Source of the DNA: JADLDB01 sp040755835
GTDB taxonomy: Bacteria; Myxococcota; Myxococcia; Myxococcales; Myxococcaceae
Length of the DNA stretch: 64,000 bases
Direction of reading: 5' to 3'
Assembly: GCA_040755835.1 (NCBI GenBank)
Contig: JBFMAB010000010.1
Span: 16,719 to 80,718, forward strand
The position numbers were made by a program, and so were the translations under genes. The notes beneath the pieces were generated by a model that saw only the letters and a list, made by a program, of their open reading frames with translations, ran no database searches and was not told the origin of the DNA. Each line of letters begins with the position of its first letter. Position 1 is the stretch's first letter. Below, in pieces: positions 17,745 through 26,503 of the stretch.

Positions 17745-19562
17745 TCAGGGCACCGTCACGTCGGCGCTGAAGACCAGTTCCGGCTGCAGCACGCCCGCCG
17801 ACAGCATCGAGCGCAGCGCGCTCGGCTCGGGAGTGCGTCGCAGGAGCAGTTCGTCGAGGTAGCGCGGCGAGAAGACCTGGTACCAGAGCCGCACCTCCAC
17901 GCGCGCCGGCGTACCGGGCAGCTGCACGTCCACCCCCACGACGTCGCCGCCCGGGCCGAAGTCTGCGTCGCCGGTGACGCCGAGGGGTGCCGTCGACATC
18001 GGGCCGGTGGTGGAATCGGCGTGGCCGCGCGGCAGGAGGCGGTTGTCCTTTACGAAGCCTTCTGCGCCGAGCAGCTCGTACGACGGCTTGCCCGCACCAT
18101 CGTCCATGACGGCCTCGTAGATGACGACGTCGTCCGCCGACCGGATTGACGTGCGGTGCGGCTGGAAGCCGCCGCCGGACACCTCGGTCGGCAGCGGGCC
18201 GACCGCGTTCACTACGCGCCCGCTCGCGTCGAAGCCGCCCGCGTCGAGCAGCACGCCGCCAGCCGCGTCCAGCACGCGCACCTGCAGCACGGCGCGGCGG
18301 CTCGGGTAGCCGGTGGGGAACTTGTGGCCGGCGAGGTTCTCGACGCGCACGTCGAGGCGCAGGCGACCGCCCATGCGCTGCACGTTGCTCACAGCCACGC
18401 GCGCGGTGGCGGTCCCCAGGTTGTCGCGCGCCAGCGCCTCGGCGTCGGTGAGCAGCGCGTCGGTCGCCGGAGGGTTGAGCAGCGCGCGCCCGTCACGCAG
18501 GAGGCGCGGCAGCAGCGTGTTGGCGCCCACGAAGGTGTGCCGCGAGAAGGGCGCGCGCGGGCCGATGGAGGGGAAGTCGGCGCCGTCGGGCCGGTGCGCG
18601 AGGCGCGTCGACACCACGCCGCCATCGGCCTCGCGGTCGGGCAGGTGACACGACTGGCAACTCGTCGGCGTCGCGCCGCCACCCTCGGTGGTGAAGGCCG
18701 AGCGCCGCCACTCGAGGTACGTCAGCTGCTCGCCCATGCGGTGCCCGTGCGCCGTGCCGTCGGGGTCGAGCGCCTCGGTGACGAGCGTGTGGCAGGTGCC
18801 GCACAGCGCGGACTCCTGCACGTGCGTGCCCTCCGCCGGCGTAAAGCCGGTGCGGTTCACCATCGGCGTCGTGAACGGGTTGGAGTAGGGCCCGAAGATG
18901 CGGCGCGAGCCGTCGAACTGGTACCCGCCGCTGAAGCTGGACTCCTGACCGAGGTTCATAGGCTGTACCTGGTGGCACGCGGTGCAGCTGACGCCGTCGC
19001 GCGCGAGGACGCCTTCGTTGCCGGCCGCATAGGGGAGCGCCAGCGTCGTCGCCCGGCCCGCCGTGAGCTGCGCGTGCCGGCCCATGGGGGCGTGACAGGT
19101 GAGGCACACCGAGGCGATGGCCTCGGCCGCCGCCGGCGCGCGCGCCACCTCGTTCGCCAGCGCGGCGCGGAAGAGCGGGTCGCGCGTGGCATTCGCCATG
19201 GCCGTCGCGCTCCACGGCTCCGCGAGCCCGAGCGGCTGCCCGGCGGCGTCGCGCAGGGCCGTCGAGTTGGCGGACGCGGCGTGGCACTCGGCGCACACCT
19301 GGCCGGTGGCGAAGCGGTCGTGCTGCAGCGCCTGGCCCGGCGGCAGCGGCGCGTGCGGTGGTGGCAGGCCGCCGTCGTCTCCCGTTCCGGCGTCGAGCCC
19401 TGCGCCGGGGACGGTGCCCGCGTCGGGCGCGCCACCGTCAAGCAGGCCGGCGTCGCCGCCGCCCTCCGCCACGACGACCGGGTTCATCGGGTCGTCCAAG
19501 ATGGACGCGGGAAGGCAGCCCACCGACGACGCGAAGACGAGTCCCAGGCAGAGGGTGCGCAT
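17745..19562 (-). CDS. Multihaem cytochrome c lipoprotein (five CxxCH)
   Basis: About 605 residues with the lipobox SVGC at the N-terminus, an Asp/Gly/Pro linker (about 30-75), then five haem c motifs: CAECH, CLTCH, CTACH, CGTCH and CQSCH. Extra His residues near each (for example HRMGEQ, HKFPTGYP) are candidate distal ligands. The C-terminal 250 residues are beta-rich and haem-free. Spacing and the HKFP segment resemble octahaem/NrfA-related or cytochrome c554-type proteins, but I cannot assign a substrate. Two ATGs are adjacent; the one at 19562 fits better to GGAGG upstream. It is 104 bp before the single-haem lipoprotein, same strand. Confidence 0.82.
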   Translation of the reverse strand: MRTLCLGLVFASSVGCLPASILDDPMNPVVVAEGGGDAGLLDGGAPDAGTVPGAGLDAGTGDDGGLPPPHAPLPPGQALQHDRFATGQVCAECHAASANSTALRDAAGQPLGLAEPWSATAMANATRDPLFRAALANEVARAPAAAEAIASVCLTCHAPMGRHAQLTAGRATTLALPYAAGNEGVLARDGVSCTACHQVQPMNLGQESSFSGGYQFDGSRRIFGPYSNPFTTPMVNRTGFTPAEGTHVQESALCGTCHTLVTEALDPDGTAHGHRMGEQLTYLEWRRSAFTTEGGGATPTSCQSCHLPDREADGGVVSTRLAHRPDGADFPSIGPRAPFSRHTFVGANTLLPRLLRDGRALLNPPATDALLTDAEALARDNLGTATARVAVSNVQRMGGRLRLDVRVENLAGHKFPTGYPSRRAVLQVRVLDAAGGVLLDAGGFDASGRVVNAVGPLPTEVSGGGFQPHRTSIRSADDVVIYEAVMDDGAGKPSYELLGAEGFVKDNRLLPRGHADSTTGPMSTAPLGVTGDADFGPGGDVVGVDVQLPGTPARVEVRLWYQVFSPRYLDELLLRRTPEPSALRSMLSAGVLQPELVFSADVTVP

Positions 19563-19664
19563 CATGCCTCCGGCGCTGGGAGCCGGGAAGCGCGGTCGGG
19601 GTTTCGCCTGCGGCGCGATGACGCACCCTCCGCGTCGCGACGTCGTCGGCGCGCGACGACCCTG

Positions 19665-19955
19665 ATGCCGAAGGGCTCGGCGTTCGCGAGCCACGCGGCG
19701 GCGTTCTTCACGGAGCGGCCGGTGCTCGCGGTGTCCTGCTTGTTGGACAGAGGGCCTCGAAGTCAGCCCGGTGTGCGTGGCCCGACGAGCCGTTCCTCGT
19801 GCGCGGGCCGCCGTCACGCCTCGAAGGCCTCGCCGACGTGAGGGAGCTCGCGAGCGCCGAGGCGCTGGCGAAGGCGCCGCGCCGGGTGGTGCTGGCGCAG
19901 TCGCAGCGGCTGCCCGGCGGGTTCGGCAACGTGGCCGTGGCGCCCGAGCACGGGC
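19665..19955 (+). pseudogene. Decayed coding scrap, two frames, unknown family
   Basis: The plus strand reads as protein in one frame from the ATG at 19665 (opening MPKGSAFASHAAAFF) and then in another from about 19742 (including WPDEPFLVRGPP and RVVLAQSQRLPGGF) until it abuts the ccdB scrap. Strong codon bias in both halves and the frame switch suggest a frameshifted internal fragment of a longer gene with neither end preserved. I do not recognise the family. Confidence 0.35.
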
Positions 19956-19997
19956 GGTGCGTTGGTTCGGGTTGTGGAAGACGTCGAACTGCCGCAT
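19956..19997 (-). pseudogene. ccdB: CcdB toxin, N-terminal remnant only
   Basis: The first 14 codons read MRQFDVFHNPNQRT, which matches the start of CcdB gyrase-inhibitor toxins (QFDVYxNPN). The ATG overlaps the ccdA stop as TGATG, the normal coupling of this operon. After codon 14 the resemblance stops and the frame runs into unrelated sequence, continuing open until the cytochrome gene. About 85 codons of the toxin, including the gyrase-contacting C-terminus, are gone. It cannot make a functional toxin. Confidence 0.6.
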
Positions 19998-20254
19998 CAC
20001 CAGTCGCGCTCGTCTTCGTTCCAGATGCCGGCGCGCGCGACGAATCGATGGTAGGCGTCGAAGGCCTCGGCGTTCTCCTTCGCCCAGGCCGCGGCGCGAC
20101 GCTCACGGACCAGCTCGTGCAAGTGGGCCCCGAAGGCCTGCGAGAGGTTGATGTTCAGGCGGCGCGCCTCCTCCACCAGCGCGGGGTCGAGCGACACGTT
20201 CGTCGGACGCCGGGGCGAGCGAGGGCGGGCAGCGTGCGCAGACTTCATGCGCAC
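19997..20254 (-). CDS. ccdA: CcdA-family antitoxin, orphan
   Basis: The 85-residue product has the CcdA layout: an N-terminal ribbon-helix-helix DNA-binding part (TNVSLDPALVEEARRLNIN, about 18-36) and a C-terminal toxin-binding arm (AAAWAKENAEAFDAYHRFV to the final DERDW). In intact systems it represses its own operon and neutralises CcdB. Here the toxin gene is truncated after 14 codons, so this is an antitoxin without a local partner. It may persist as a repressor or anti-addiction gene, or may simply be decaying. Confidence 0.78.
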   Translation of the reverse strand: MRMKSAHAARPRSPRRPTNVSLDPALVEEARRLNINLSQAFGAHLHELVRERRAAAWAKENAEAFDAYHRFVARAGIWNEDERDW

Positions 20255-20280
20255 CCCGTACGTGCATGCGTCAGCGCCGG

Positions 20281-20406
20281 CAAGACGCGGTGGGTCGATC
20301 GCTTTCGCGACACGTCGCGAAGGACGGCTCCGGCAACGCGAGCGGCTACCAGTTCGACCTCGCGGTGGACGGCGCCTTCGCGTCCGTCGACAAGGCGAAG
20401 AGCTGA
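20281..20406 (+). pseudogene. C-terminal scrap of an unknown gene
   Basis: A plus-strand frame without start codon reads SRHVAKDGSGNASGYQFDL and continues VDGAFASVDKAKS to a TGA at 20404-20406. Codon use is typical for the organism and the peptide has natural composition, so it looks like the tail of a lost gene. It sits between ccdA and the RND exporter. Too short for family assignment. Confidence 0.35.
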
Positions 20407-20410
20407 CGCG

Positions 20411-22696
20411 CTACCTCGGGTCCGGCTTCGCGCGCATGAAGATCCACAGCGCGGCCGGCAGCGCCGTGAAGTCCGCCAGCATCGCGAAGGCGAACGCGAT
20501 GCTGGTGACGATGCCGAACTGCCGCATCGGGGGCAGGTTGGAGAACGCCAGCGCCAGGAAGCCCGACGCGTTGATGAGCGTCGCGTAGATGATGGCGTGC
20601 CCCGACACGTGCAGCGAGTGGAGCAGCGACTTCTCCGCGCTCGCGCCGTCCTTCTTCACCTCGACGTAGTGGTGGAAGAAGTGCACCTGGTCGTTCTCGG
20701 TGGTGCCCAGGACCGTCGTGGCGATGAGAATGGTGGCCACGTTCAGCGGAATGCCGACCAGCCGCATCACGAGGAACGTGGCGAGGATGGAGAAGAACGA
20801 CGGCACCATCGCCATGACGCGCGCCGCGCCGCTGCGGAACACCACGAGGAACGTGAGGAAGATGAGCGCCGCCGTCAGCCCGAAGCTCTCGGTCAGCGTC
20901 GGCACGAGGTGCTGGGCGATCTTCGCCTGCAGAATCGACTCGCCCGCCACCACCTCGGTGGCCTTCGCCAGCGCCGGCGAGCGCGCCTGCTCCGCCTTCC
21001 ACAGCGCGTCGATGCGCCCTTTGAGCGCGTCGAACTGCGCCGCGGTGCTGCGCCGGGTGATGACCATCAGCTGCGCCTGCCCCATCGTCTTCAGGTCGAT
21101 GAAGCCGCGCAGCTCCTGCTCGGTCAGCAGCAGCTGCTCGAGGTCCGCCGTCGCCGCCGCGAAGGCCTCCGGGTCCTCTGGCAGCTGGTCGCCCTGGCCC
21201 GCGAGGTAGCGCCGCATGCGCAAGAGCGTCGTCGGGCCCACCACCGACGAGACGCTCGGGTCCTTCGACACCTCGGTCGTGAAGCGGTCGAGGGCCTGCA
21301 GCACCTCGGGCTCGACGATGGCGCCGTCCTCCGCCTTCACCCACACGCGCACCGCGGCCAGCCCGGCGATGGCCTTCTCGTAGGCCATCATGTCCTTGCG
21401 CAGCGGGAGGTCCGGGTCGATGTACTCGACCGCGTCCACCTCCATGCGCATCGGCGCGAGGCCCGTGCCCGGCACGCCGAACAGCGCAGCCCCGCCCAGC
21501 ACCATGATGACGAACGAGCCCAGCAGCAGCGGCCAGCGGAAGCGGTACGTGAAGCCCGGCAGCGCGTCGGCCAGTCGCACGTACACCGTGCCCGCCGGCG
21601 TCTCGCCCTGGCGGGTCGGCGCGTTCAGCACCCGCTGCAGCGCGGGGAACAGCGTGAAGGCCGTCAGCCACGAGATGGCGAGGCCGCCCGCGGTCCACAC
21701 GCCCATCTCGCGGATCGGGCGGATTTGCGACACCGCGAGCGCCGCGAAGCCCAGCAGCGCCGCGATGATGGACGCCGTCACCGGCAGCGCCTTGTTGGCG
21801 ATGGCGAAGACGTGGTGTCGCTCGAGCGGCACGTCCGCCGGCTGCTGGATGTAGCGGGAGTGCAGGTACACCAGCGTCGCCGTCGCGGTCACCAGCACTA
21901 CCAGCGGCACCAGCTCGGACACGATGGTGAGCGAGAAGCCCAGCAGGCGGCCCAGGCCCACTGCCAGCGCCACCGTCACGCCCAGCGTCACGAGGATGGC
22001 GAGCAGCGCGCGCCACGAGCGGTACAGCGCCAGCACCAGCGCCACCACGAAGGCGCCGAAGAGCGGAAAGTACTTCACCGTCGCGCTCCTCGTCTCCGAC
22101 TCGAGCCACTCCTCGAGGTACGGCTGGCCCACCCGGCGCACGTCGCCCAACGCCGCGTGCGGCACCGTCGAGAGGACCTCGTCGATGCGCTTCAGCGCGG
22201 CGTCACGCTCGGCCGGCGTCGGCGCCACGAAGGTCACCGCCACCGACGTGTGGTGCTCGCTCACCAGGCCCTGCTTCGAGAACAGCGCCGTGCCCAGCGC
22301 GAAGGCCTTGTAGCGCTGCGCGTAGTCCGGCGCGGACAGGGCCGCGTCCTTCCGTCGGAAGAGGGAGAGCGCCGAGAAGCTGACGACGGTCGGCAGCTTC
22401 CCCAGCGCGTCCTCCACGGCGGCCAACTCCTTCACCGCGTCGGGCGCGAACGGGCCGCCCTTCGGCTCGAAGAGCAGCACCACCTGCCGGCCTTCCGGGA
22501 AGACCTTCTGGAACTCGCGGGTGAGGACGACGTCGGGGTCGCTCTCCACCACCAACCGGTCGATGGCGCCGTCCGACGGGAGGAGCAGCGCGAGCCACGC
22601 GCCCACCGGCAGGAGCGCCAGCCAGAAGGCGATGACGAGCCAGCGCCGCGCGATGATCGCCGCGAGGAGCCGCTCGGTTCGGGTGCTGCCGTCCAT
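20411..22696 (-). CDS. RND/MMPL-family transporter
   Basis: A 761-residue inner-membrane protein with the two-fold RND layout: one helix near the N-terminus (16-38), a periplasmic loop (about 40-200), a group of five helices (about 210-390), then the same pattern repeated (single helix near 395-415, loop, helices from about 620). This matches the MMPL/HpnN-like exporters of lipids or hydrophobic molecules, about half the size of AcrB-type pumps. Its start is divergent from the PhnD-like/TatT-like pair. No membrane-fusion protein or outer-membrane channel is next to it. Cargo is unknown; lipids are a reasonable guess. Confidence 0.85.
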   Translation of the reverse strand: MDGSTRTERLLAAIIARRWLVIAFWLALLPVGAWLALLLPSDGAIDRLVVESDPDVVLTREFQKVFPEGRQVVLLFEPKGGPFAPDAVKELAAVEDALGKLPTVVSFSALSLFRRKDAALSAPDYAQRYKAFALGTALFSKQGLVSEHHTSVAVTFVAPTPAERDAALKRIDEVLSTVPHAALGDVRRVGQPYLEEWLESETRSATVKYFPLFGAFVVALVLALYRSWRALLAILVTLGVTVALAVGLGRLLGFSLTIVSELVPLVVLVTATATLVYLHSRYIQQPADVPLERHHVFAIANKALPVTASIIAALLGFAALAVSQIRPIREMGVWTAGGLAISWLTAFTLFPALQRVLNAPTRQGETPAGTVYVRLADALPGFTYRFRWPLLLGSFVIMVLGGAALFGVPGTGLAPMRMEVDAVEYIDPDLPLRKDMMAYEKAIAGLAAVRVWVKAEDGAIVEPEVLQALDRFTTEVSKDPSVSSVVGPTTLLRMRRYLAGQGDQLPEDPEAFAAATADLEQLLLTEQELRGFIDLKTMGQAQLMVITRRSTAAQFDALKGRIDALWKAEQARSPALAKATEVVAGESILQAKIAQHLVPTLTESFGLTAALIFLTFLVVFRSGAARVMAMVPSFFSILATFLVMRLVGIPLNVATILIATTVLGTTENDQVHFFHHYVEVKKDGASAEKSLLHSLHVSGHAIIYATLINASGFLALAFSNLPPMRQFGIVTSIAFAFAMLADFTALPAALWIFMRAKPDPR

Positions 22697-22849
22697 CGGG
22701 CCGCGGGACTACGAGGGCCCCTGCCCGGGTGCAACGAAAACCGCCGTGAAGGAACCGGGGGGCCACCCGTCCAACGTCCGGCCCTTGCAGGAAGAAGCCG
22801 CACGAATGAAGCCGCTGAAAACACGCGACCCTCTCGGTGCGCCCTTGGG

Positions 22850-22855
22850 TACATT
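22850..22855 (+). promoter_or_regulatory. TANNNT -10-like hexamer before the PhnD-like gene
   Basis: TACATT ends 7 nt before the ATG at 22863 and no ribosome binding site lies between, so transcription probably starts at the AUG. This also argues against the in-frame ATG at 22806. Confidence 0.45.
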
Positions 22856-22862
22856 GCGCGCC

Positions 22863-23732
22863 ATGCGTCGTCGTCCTCGCTCGCTCAGCGTCCTGTTCGC
22901 CCTGGCTGCCGGGGTGTGCCTCGCCAGCCCGCCGAAAGCGGCCGCGCCCGCCGGGCCCCGCGCCCTCGTCTTCTGCGCGCCGGGCTACCCGGGCACCACC
23001 GAAGAGGCCCAGCCCCGCATGGACGACATCGCCGCCGCGCTGGCCGAGTCCGCCGGCTGGAAGGCGGGCCTCACGGCGACGTACTTCCCCAACGAGAAGG
23101 CGGGCCTCACGCGCCTCGCCGAGCCCGACGTGGTGCTGGCGCTGGTGCCGCTGCCCTTCTTCCTCGCGCACGAAGTGGAGCTCAAGCTGACCGCGCGCCT
23201 CGCCGTGGTGCAGCAGGGCCTCGAGGCGACGCAGTCCTGGACGCTGGTGGCGAAGAAGGGCGCGCTCAAGTCCGCCGCCGACCTCGACGGCTACTCGCTC
23301 TTCTCCACCGCCGGCTACGCGCCGGACTTCGTCACGAAGGTGGCGCTGAAGGGCTTCGGGCCCGTGCCCGCCTCGGTGAAGGTGACGAGCGGCGGCCAGG
23401 TGCTGTCGGCGCTGCGCAAGGCGGCCAGCGGTCGGGAGAAGCTGGCGGTGGTATTGGACTCCGAACAGGCGAAGGCGCTGCCTACGGTGCCCTTCGCGGC
23501 GGACCTCGAGGTGGTGCACGTCGGCCCGAAGGTGCCGGTGGCGGTGGTGGCGACGCTGGGCGACCGGCTCCCGGCCGTGGACTGGAAGGCGATGGGCGCG
23601 GCCTTCACCCAGCTGGGCGCGAGCGAGAAGGGCAAGACGGCGCTCGAGGGCGTGCGCCTCACGGGCTTCGTGGCGCTCGACGACGCGGCGCTCGCTGCCG
23701 CGAGGAAGGCCTTCGGAGGCGCCGGGAAGTGA
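22863..23732 (+). CDS. PhnD/SsuA-type periplasmic binding protein
   Basis: The 289-residue product has a Sec signal (RRRPRSLSVLFALAAGVCLA) and the two-lobed fold pattern of phosphonate-type binding proteins: an opening strand with PGYPGTTEEA, the LAEPDVVLALVPLPFF segment, and a hinge segment with DLDGYSLFSTAGYAPDF. The ATG at 22863 follows the TACATT hexamer. The next gene overlaps it by 4 nt (GTGA) and encodes a TatT-like lipoprotein; no ABC ATPase or permease is nearby. It may therefore hand a ligand to the divergent RND exporter or serve as a sensor, rather than feed an importer. Confidence 0.7.
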   Translation: MRRRPRSLSVLFALAAGVCLASPPKAAAPAGPRALVFCAPGYPGTTEEAQPRMDDIAAALAESAGWKAGLTATYFPNEKAGLTRLAEPDVVLALVPLPFFLAHEVELKLTARLAVVQQGLEATQSWTLVAKKGALKSAADLDGYSLFSTAGYAPDFVTKVALKGFGPVPASVKVTSGGQVLSALRKAASGREKLAVVLDSEQAKALPTVPFAADLEVVHVGPKVPVAVVATLGDRLPAVDWKAMGAAFTQLGASEKGKTALEGVRLTGFVALDDAALAAARKAFGGAGK

Positions 23733-24505
23733 CCGCGCGCCTCCTCGTCGTCCTCCTCACCCTCGCCGGGTTGTCGGTGGGCTGCCAGCGCCGGCACGCG
23801 CGGCTGCCCGACGTCATCAGCTCGCACAAGTCCTTCGAGGAGACGCTGCGCGACGCCGACGCGCTGTACGCGAAGCGCCCCGACGCGGAGGCCGTGCGCG
23901 CCTCCATCGGCGTGTACGAGTCGGCCTCGGTGCTGGATTCCAGGCGCGTGGACGGCGCCATCGGCGTCATCCGCTCGGTCGCGTGGCTGATGGAGCACGG
24001 CGCGAAGGAGGACCGCAAGACACTGGCCGGTCGGGCGCTCGCCGCGGGCAACCAGTGCCAGGTGCGCAGCCCGGGCACCGCGCAGTGCAACTACTGGCAG
24101 GCCGTGGCCCGCGGCATCGACGGGCGCGAGCACCCGTCGACGGGCGTGCCCGACCTGAAGCGCATCATCGCGCTGCTCAAGAAGGCCGACGAGCAGGAGC
24201 CGACCATGGACGGCGCCGCGCCGGCACGCGTCATCGCGCTGGCGCTGGTGCGCGCGCCGGGCTGGCCGGTGGGCCCCGGCGACCCGGAAGAAGCGCTGGC
24301 GTGGGCGAAGAAGGCCGTCGAGCGCGCGCCCGACCACCCGCTCAACCAGCTGGTGCTGGCCGAGTGCCTCGCAGCGACCGGTGACAAGGACGGCGCGAAG
24401 TCCGTCTACGCGAAGGCCGCCGAGGTCGCGAAGCAGTACGGCGGGCCCGACGGCGCCGACTGGGCGCAGCAGGCCGAGGCCGCTCTGAAGAAGCTGGACC
24501 AGTAG
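23729..24505 (+). CDS. TatT-like TPR lipoprotein
   Basis: A 258-residue lipoprotein (lipobox LSVGC at residue 19) with helical repeats. The segment from about 150 to 245, with PARVIALALVRAPGWPVGP and a following GDPEEALAWAKKAVERAPDH helix pair, resembles TatT, the periplasmic TPR partner of TRAP-associated binding proteins. TatT proteins form trimers that dock a ligand-binding protein. That would fit the binding protein encoded directly upstream with a 4-nt overlap. No TRAP membrane subunits are present, so the pair may be repurposed. Confidence 0.65.
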   Translation: MTARLLVVLLTLAGLSVGCQRRHARLPDVISSHKSFEETLRDADALYAKRPDAEAVRASIGVYESASVLDSRRVDGAIGVIRSVAWLMEHGAKEDRKTLAGRALAAGNQCQVRSPGTAQCNYWQAVARGIDGREHPSTGVPDLKRIIALLKKADEQEPTMDGAAPARVIALALVRAPGWPVGPGDPEEALAWAKKAVERAPDHPLNQLVLAECLAATGDKDGAKSVYAKAAEVAKQYGGPDGADWAQQAEAALKKLDQ

Positions 24506-24521
24506 CCGGACGTCAGTCCGG
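24506..24521 (+). terminator. Short hairpin immediately after the TatT-like gene
   Basis: CCGGAC (24506-24511) and GTCCGG (24516-24521) form a perfect 6-bp stem with loop GTCA, starting at the base after the TAG stop. A pyrimidine-rich stretch follows ten bases later, but no strong T-run. The rest of 24522-24760 has no gene I can support. Confidence 0.45.
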
Positions 24522-24760
24522 CCGTACCGACTTCTTCCCAGCCGATGACGCCCGGCATCACGAAGGTGTGCGCGCAGCCCAGCGCCAGCGCGCTCCTCGG
24601 CGCGGTGTGCGCCGCCGCGCAAGCGTCGTCGCCCGAGTTCGCGAGCAGCGCCGCGGCCGCCGGGGCGTGCGAGGCGACGGCGCAGGGGACGACGACGGGC
24701 CGACCCTTCGGGCGCGCGGCGCCTTCCCGGCAGCGGCGCAAATGGCTCCCGTCGTCCGGG

Positions 24761-26035
24761 CTATCTCGCGAGGTGCGCGACCGTCTTCTCCACCAGCCCG
24801 AGGAAGGCGCGGATGGAGGTGTCGAGCGCCGGCAGTGGCGTGTCCTCGATGCGCGTGTGGGAGATGCCCGGCGACGACTGCGCGAAGATCATCGCGGTCG
24901 GCACCACGCCGGCCATCTCCGACGCGTCGTGCAAGGGGCCCGACGGTAATTCCGGCGCGCTGCCCGCCGCCGCCTTCACCGCCTGCCGCGCGAAGCCCAT
25001 CAGCGTCTCGTCGAAGGGCCGCGGGGTGATGTGCAACAGCGGGCTCCAGGTCACCTCGACCCGGTGCGCCTTCGCCGCCACCTGCGCCGCCCTCTTCGAC
25101 GCCGCGAGCATCTTCTGCAGCACTTTGCCGTCGAGCGCGCGCAGGTCGATGGAGATCTCCGCCGAGCCCGGCACCGCGGTGACGAAGTTGGGTTCCACCT
25201 TCACCACGCCGCAGGTGGCGACGACGCGGGTGCGCGGGGTGCTGCCGCTGAAGGCTTGCGCGATGTCGCGCGTGGCCAGCGCGAACTGCGCCGCCGCGAG
25301 GAAGGCATCCTTGCGCAGGTGAATCGGCGCCGCGCCGGAGTGCGCCGCCTGGCCGACGAAGCGCAAGAGGTAGCGCTCGACGCCCATGGTGCCCAGCACC
25401 ACGCCGGTGGGCTTCTTGAGCGACTCCAGCACCGGGCCCTGCTCGATGTGCAGCTCGAGGTAGCTCCGGCAGTCGAGCGCGTCGAAGTACGCCTTCGCCT
25501 TCCTCATGCCGGCCAGCGTGACGCCGTTCTCGAGGAGCGCGTCGGGAAGCCTCACGCCGTTGCGGTCGACGAGGTGGGCGAGCTCCTTCTTCGCGTCCAG
25601 CGTGCCCGCGGCGGCCGCCGAGCCCTGCAGGCTGCGGCCGAAGCGCGCCCCTTCCTCGTCGGCCCAGTCCACGAGGTGAATGGTGACGGGCGGCGTGCCG
25701 GCGGCGGCGTGGCGGCGCAGCACCTCGAGGCCCGCCACGACGCCGAGCGCGCCGTCGAGCCAGCCACCCGACGGCACCGAGTCGAGGTGGCTGCCGACGA
25801 CGAGGCTCTTCTTCGACGCGCCGGGCAGCGTGGCCCACAGGTTCCCCGCGCCGTCCCGCGTGGTGGTGAGCCCCAGCTCCGTCTTCAGCTTCGCGATGAG
25901 CCATGCGCGCGCCCGGCGCCACGTCTTGGTCCACGCGACGCGCTGGGCGCCGCCGCGCTCGTCCGAGGTGAGGCGGCGGAGCTCCTGCAAGTCCTGGATG
26001 ACGCGCTTCCCGGTGGCCGGCGGCAGCTTGCTCAT
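24761..26035 (-). CDS. M20-family hydantoinase/carbamoylase-type amidohydrolase
   Basis: The 424-residue protein matches the Zn-dependent hydrolases that cleave N-carbamoyl amino acids, ureidoglycolate/allantoate or similar amides. Metal ligands can be placed: HLD in VVGSHLDSVPSGG, the Asp of GWLDGALGV, the EE of DWADEEGARF, the His of ELHIEQGPVLE and the His of LPSGPLHDASEMA. The lid-domain His and Asn are present around GAAPIHLRKD and VEPNFVTAVPG. No other purine or pyrimidine catabolism genes are adjacent, so the exact substrate is open. Confidence 0.88.
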   Translation of the reverse strand: MSKLPPATGKRVIQDLQELRRLTSDERGGAQRVAWTKTWRRARAWLIAKLKTELGLTTTRDGAGNLWATLPGASKKSLVVGSHLDSVPSGGWLDGALGVVAGLEVLRRHAAAGTPPVTIHLVDWADEEGARFGRSLQGSAAAAGTLDAKKELAHLVDRNGVRLPDALLENGVTLAGMRKAKAYFDALDCRSYLELHIEQGPVLESLKKPTGVVLGTMGVERYLLRFVGQAAHSGAAPIHLRKDAFLAAAQFALATRDIAQAFSGSTPRTRVVATCGVVKVEPNFVTAVPGSAEISIDLRALDGKVLQKMLAASKRAAQVAAKAHRVEVTWSPLLHITPRPFDETLMGFARQAVKAAAGSAPELPSGPLHDASEMAGVVPTAMIFAQSSPGISHTRIEDTPLPALDTSIRAFLGLVEKTVAHLAR

Positions 26036-26503
26036 GGCGAGGGAGGAAACGCGAATCGTGCGGGCGGGGCAAGGACACCGTGCCGGTGGTGCAAAGCCAC
26101 CGGCAGGTTCGCCTCGCTGACGAAGGCCCAGGTCGTGTCCGCCGCGCCCCGCAGCAGCCGCTCGTTCACGACGGCGCGAGCCTGCCGTTCGCGCTCGGAC
26201 CGGAACCGACGACGACGCGGGACTCGCTCCGCGGACCGCCGCTCACCTTCCCCGAGCTTGCGAAGGTGTTCCCCGGCGCGGACTGCTCGCAGCTCGAAGG
26301 GCGGGAGGCTGACGAGGTGCGCGCTCGCGTGGTCGAATGCGGCGTGACGGCGCCGTCCTTCGGAAGCCGACGTCCTCCTTCCCGGCGTGGACGCGCGCCT
26401 GCCCGCCGCGCGGCCCGGCCGAGTGAGTGGCCGGGCCTCTCCGGGCGGGTGGCGCCGTCGTGGCCGGGAGCCAGGCGGCCGGCTGCAGCACCCGGACCCG
26501 GGC
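26036..26503. other. Gene-free stretch with a hairpin and possible coding scrap
   Basis: GCCGGTGG (26082-26089) pairs with CCACCGGC (26097-26104), loop of 7, 47 nt upstream of the M20 gene start. On the plus strand a frame from about 26160 to 26346 reads with natural composition (PLTFPELAKVFPGADCSQLE and onward) but has no start, and I cannot assign it. No promoter is obvious. It may be gene debris like the other scraps in this window. Confidence 0.3.

Noticed and set aside
19799..24505. A 1568-codon plus-strand open frame.
   Set aside because: Runs antisense through the RND exporter; only its C-terminal part, from 23729, is a real gene.
24522..24760. Open frames on both strands between the TatT-like gene and the M20 gene.
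   Set aside because: Ala/Ser-rich low-complexity translations with no ribosome site or family motif; more likely non-coding.
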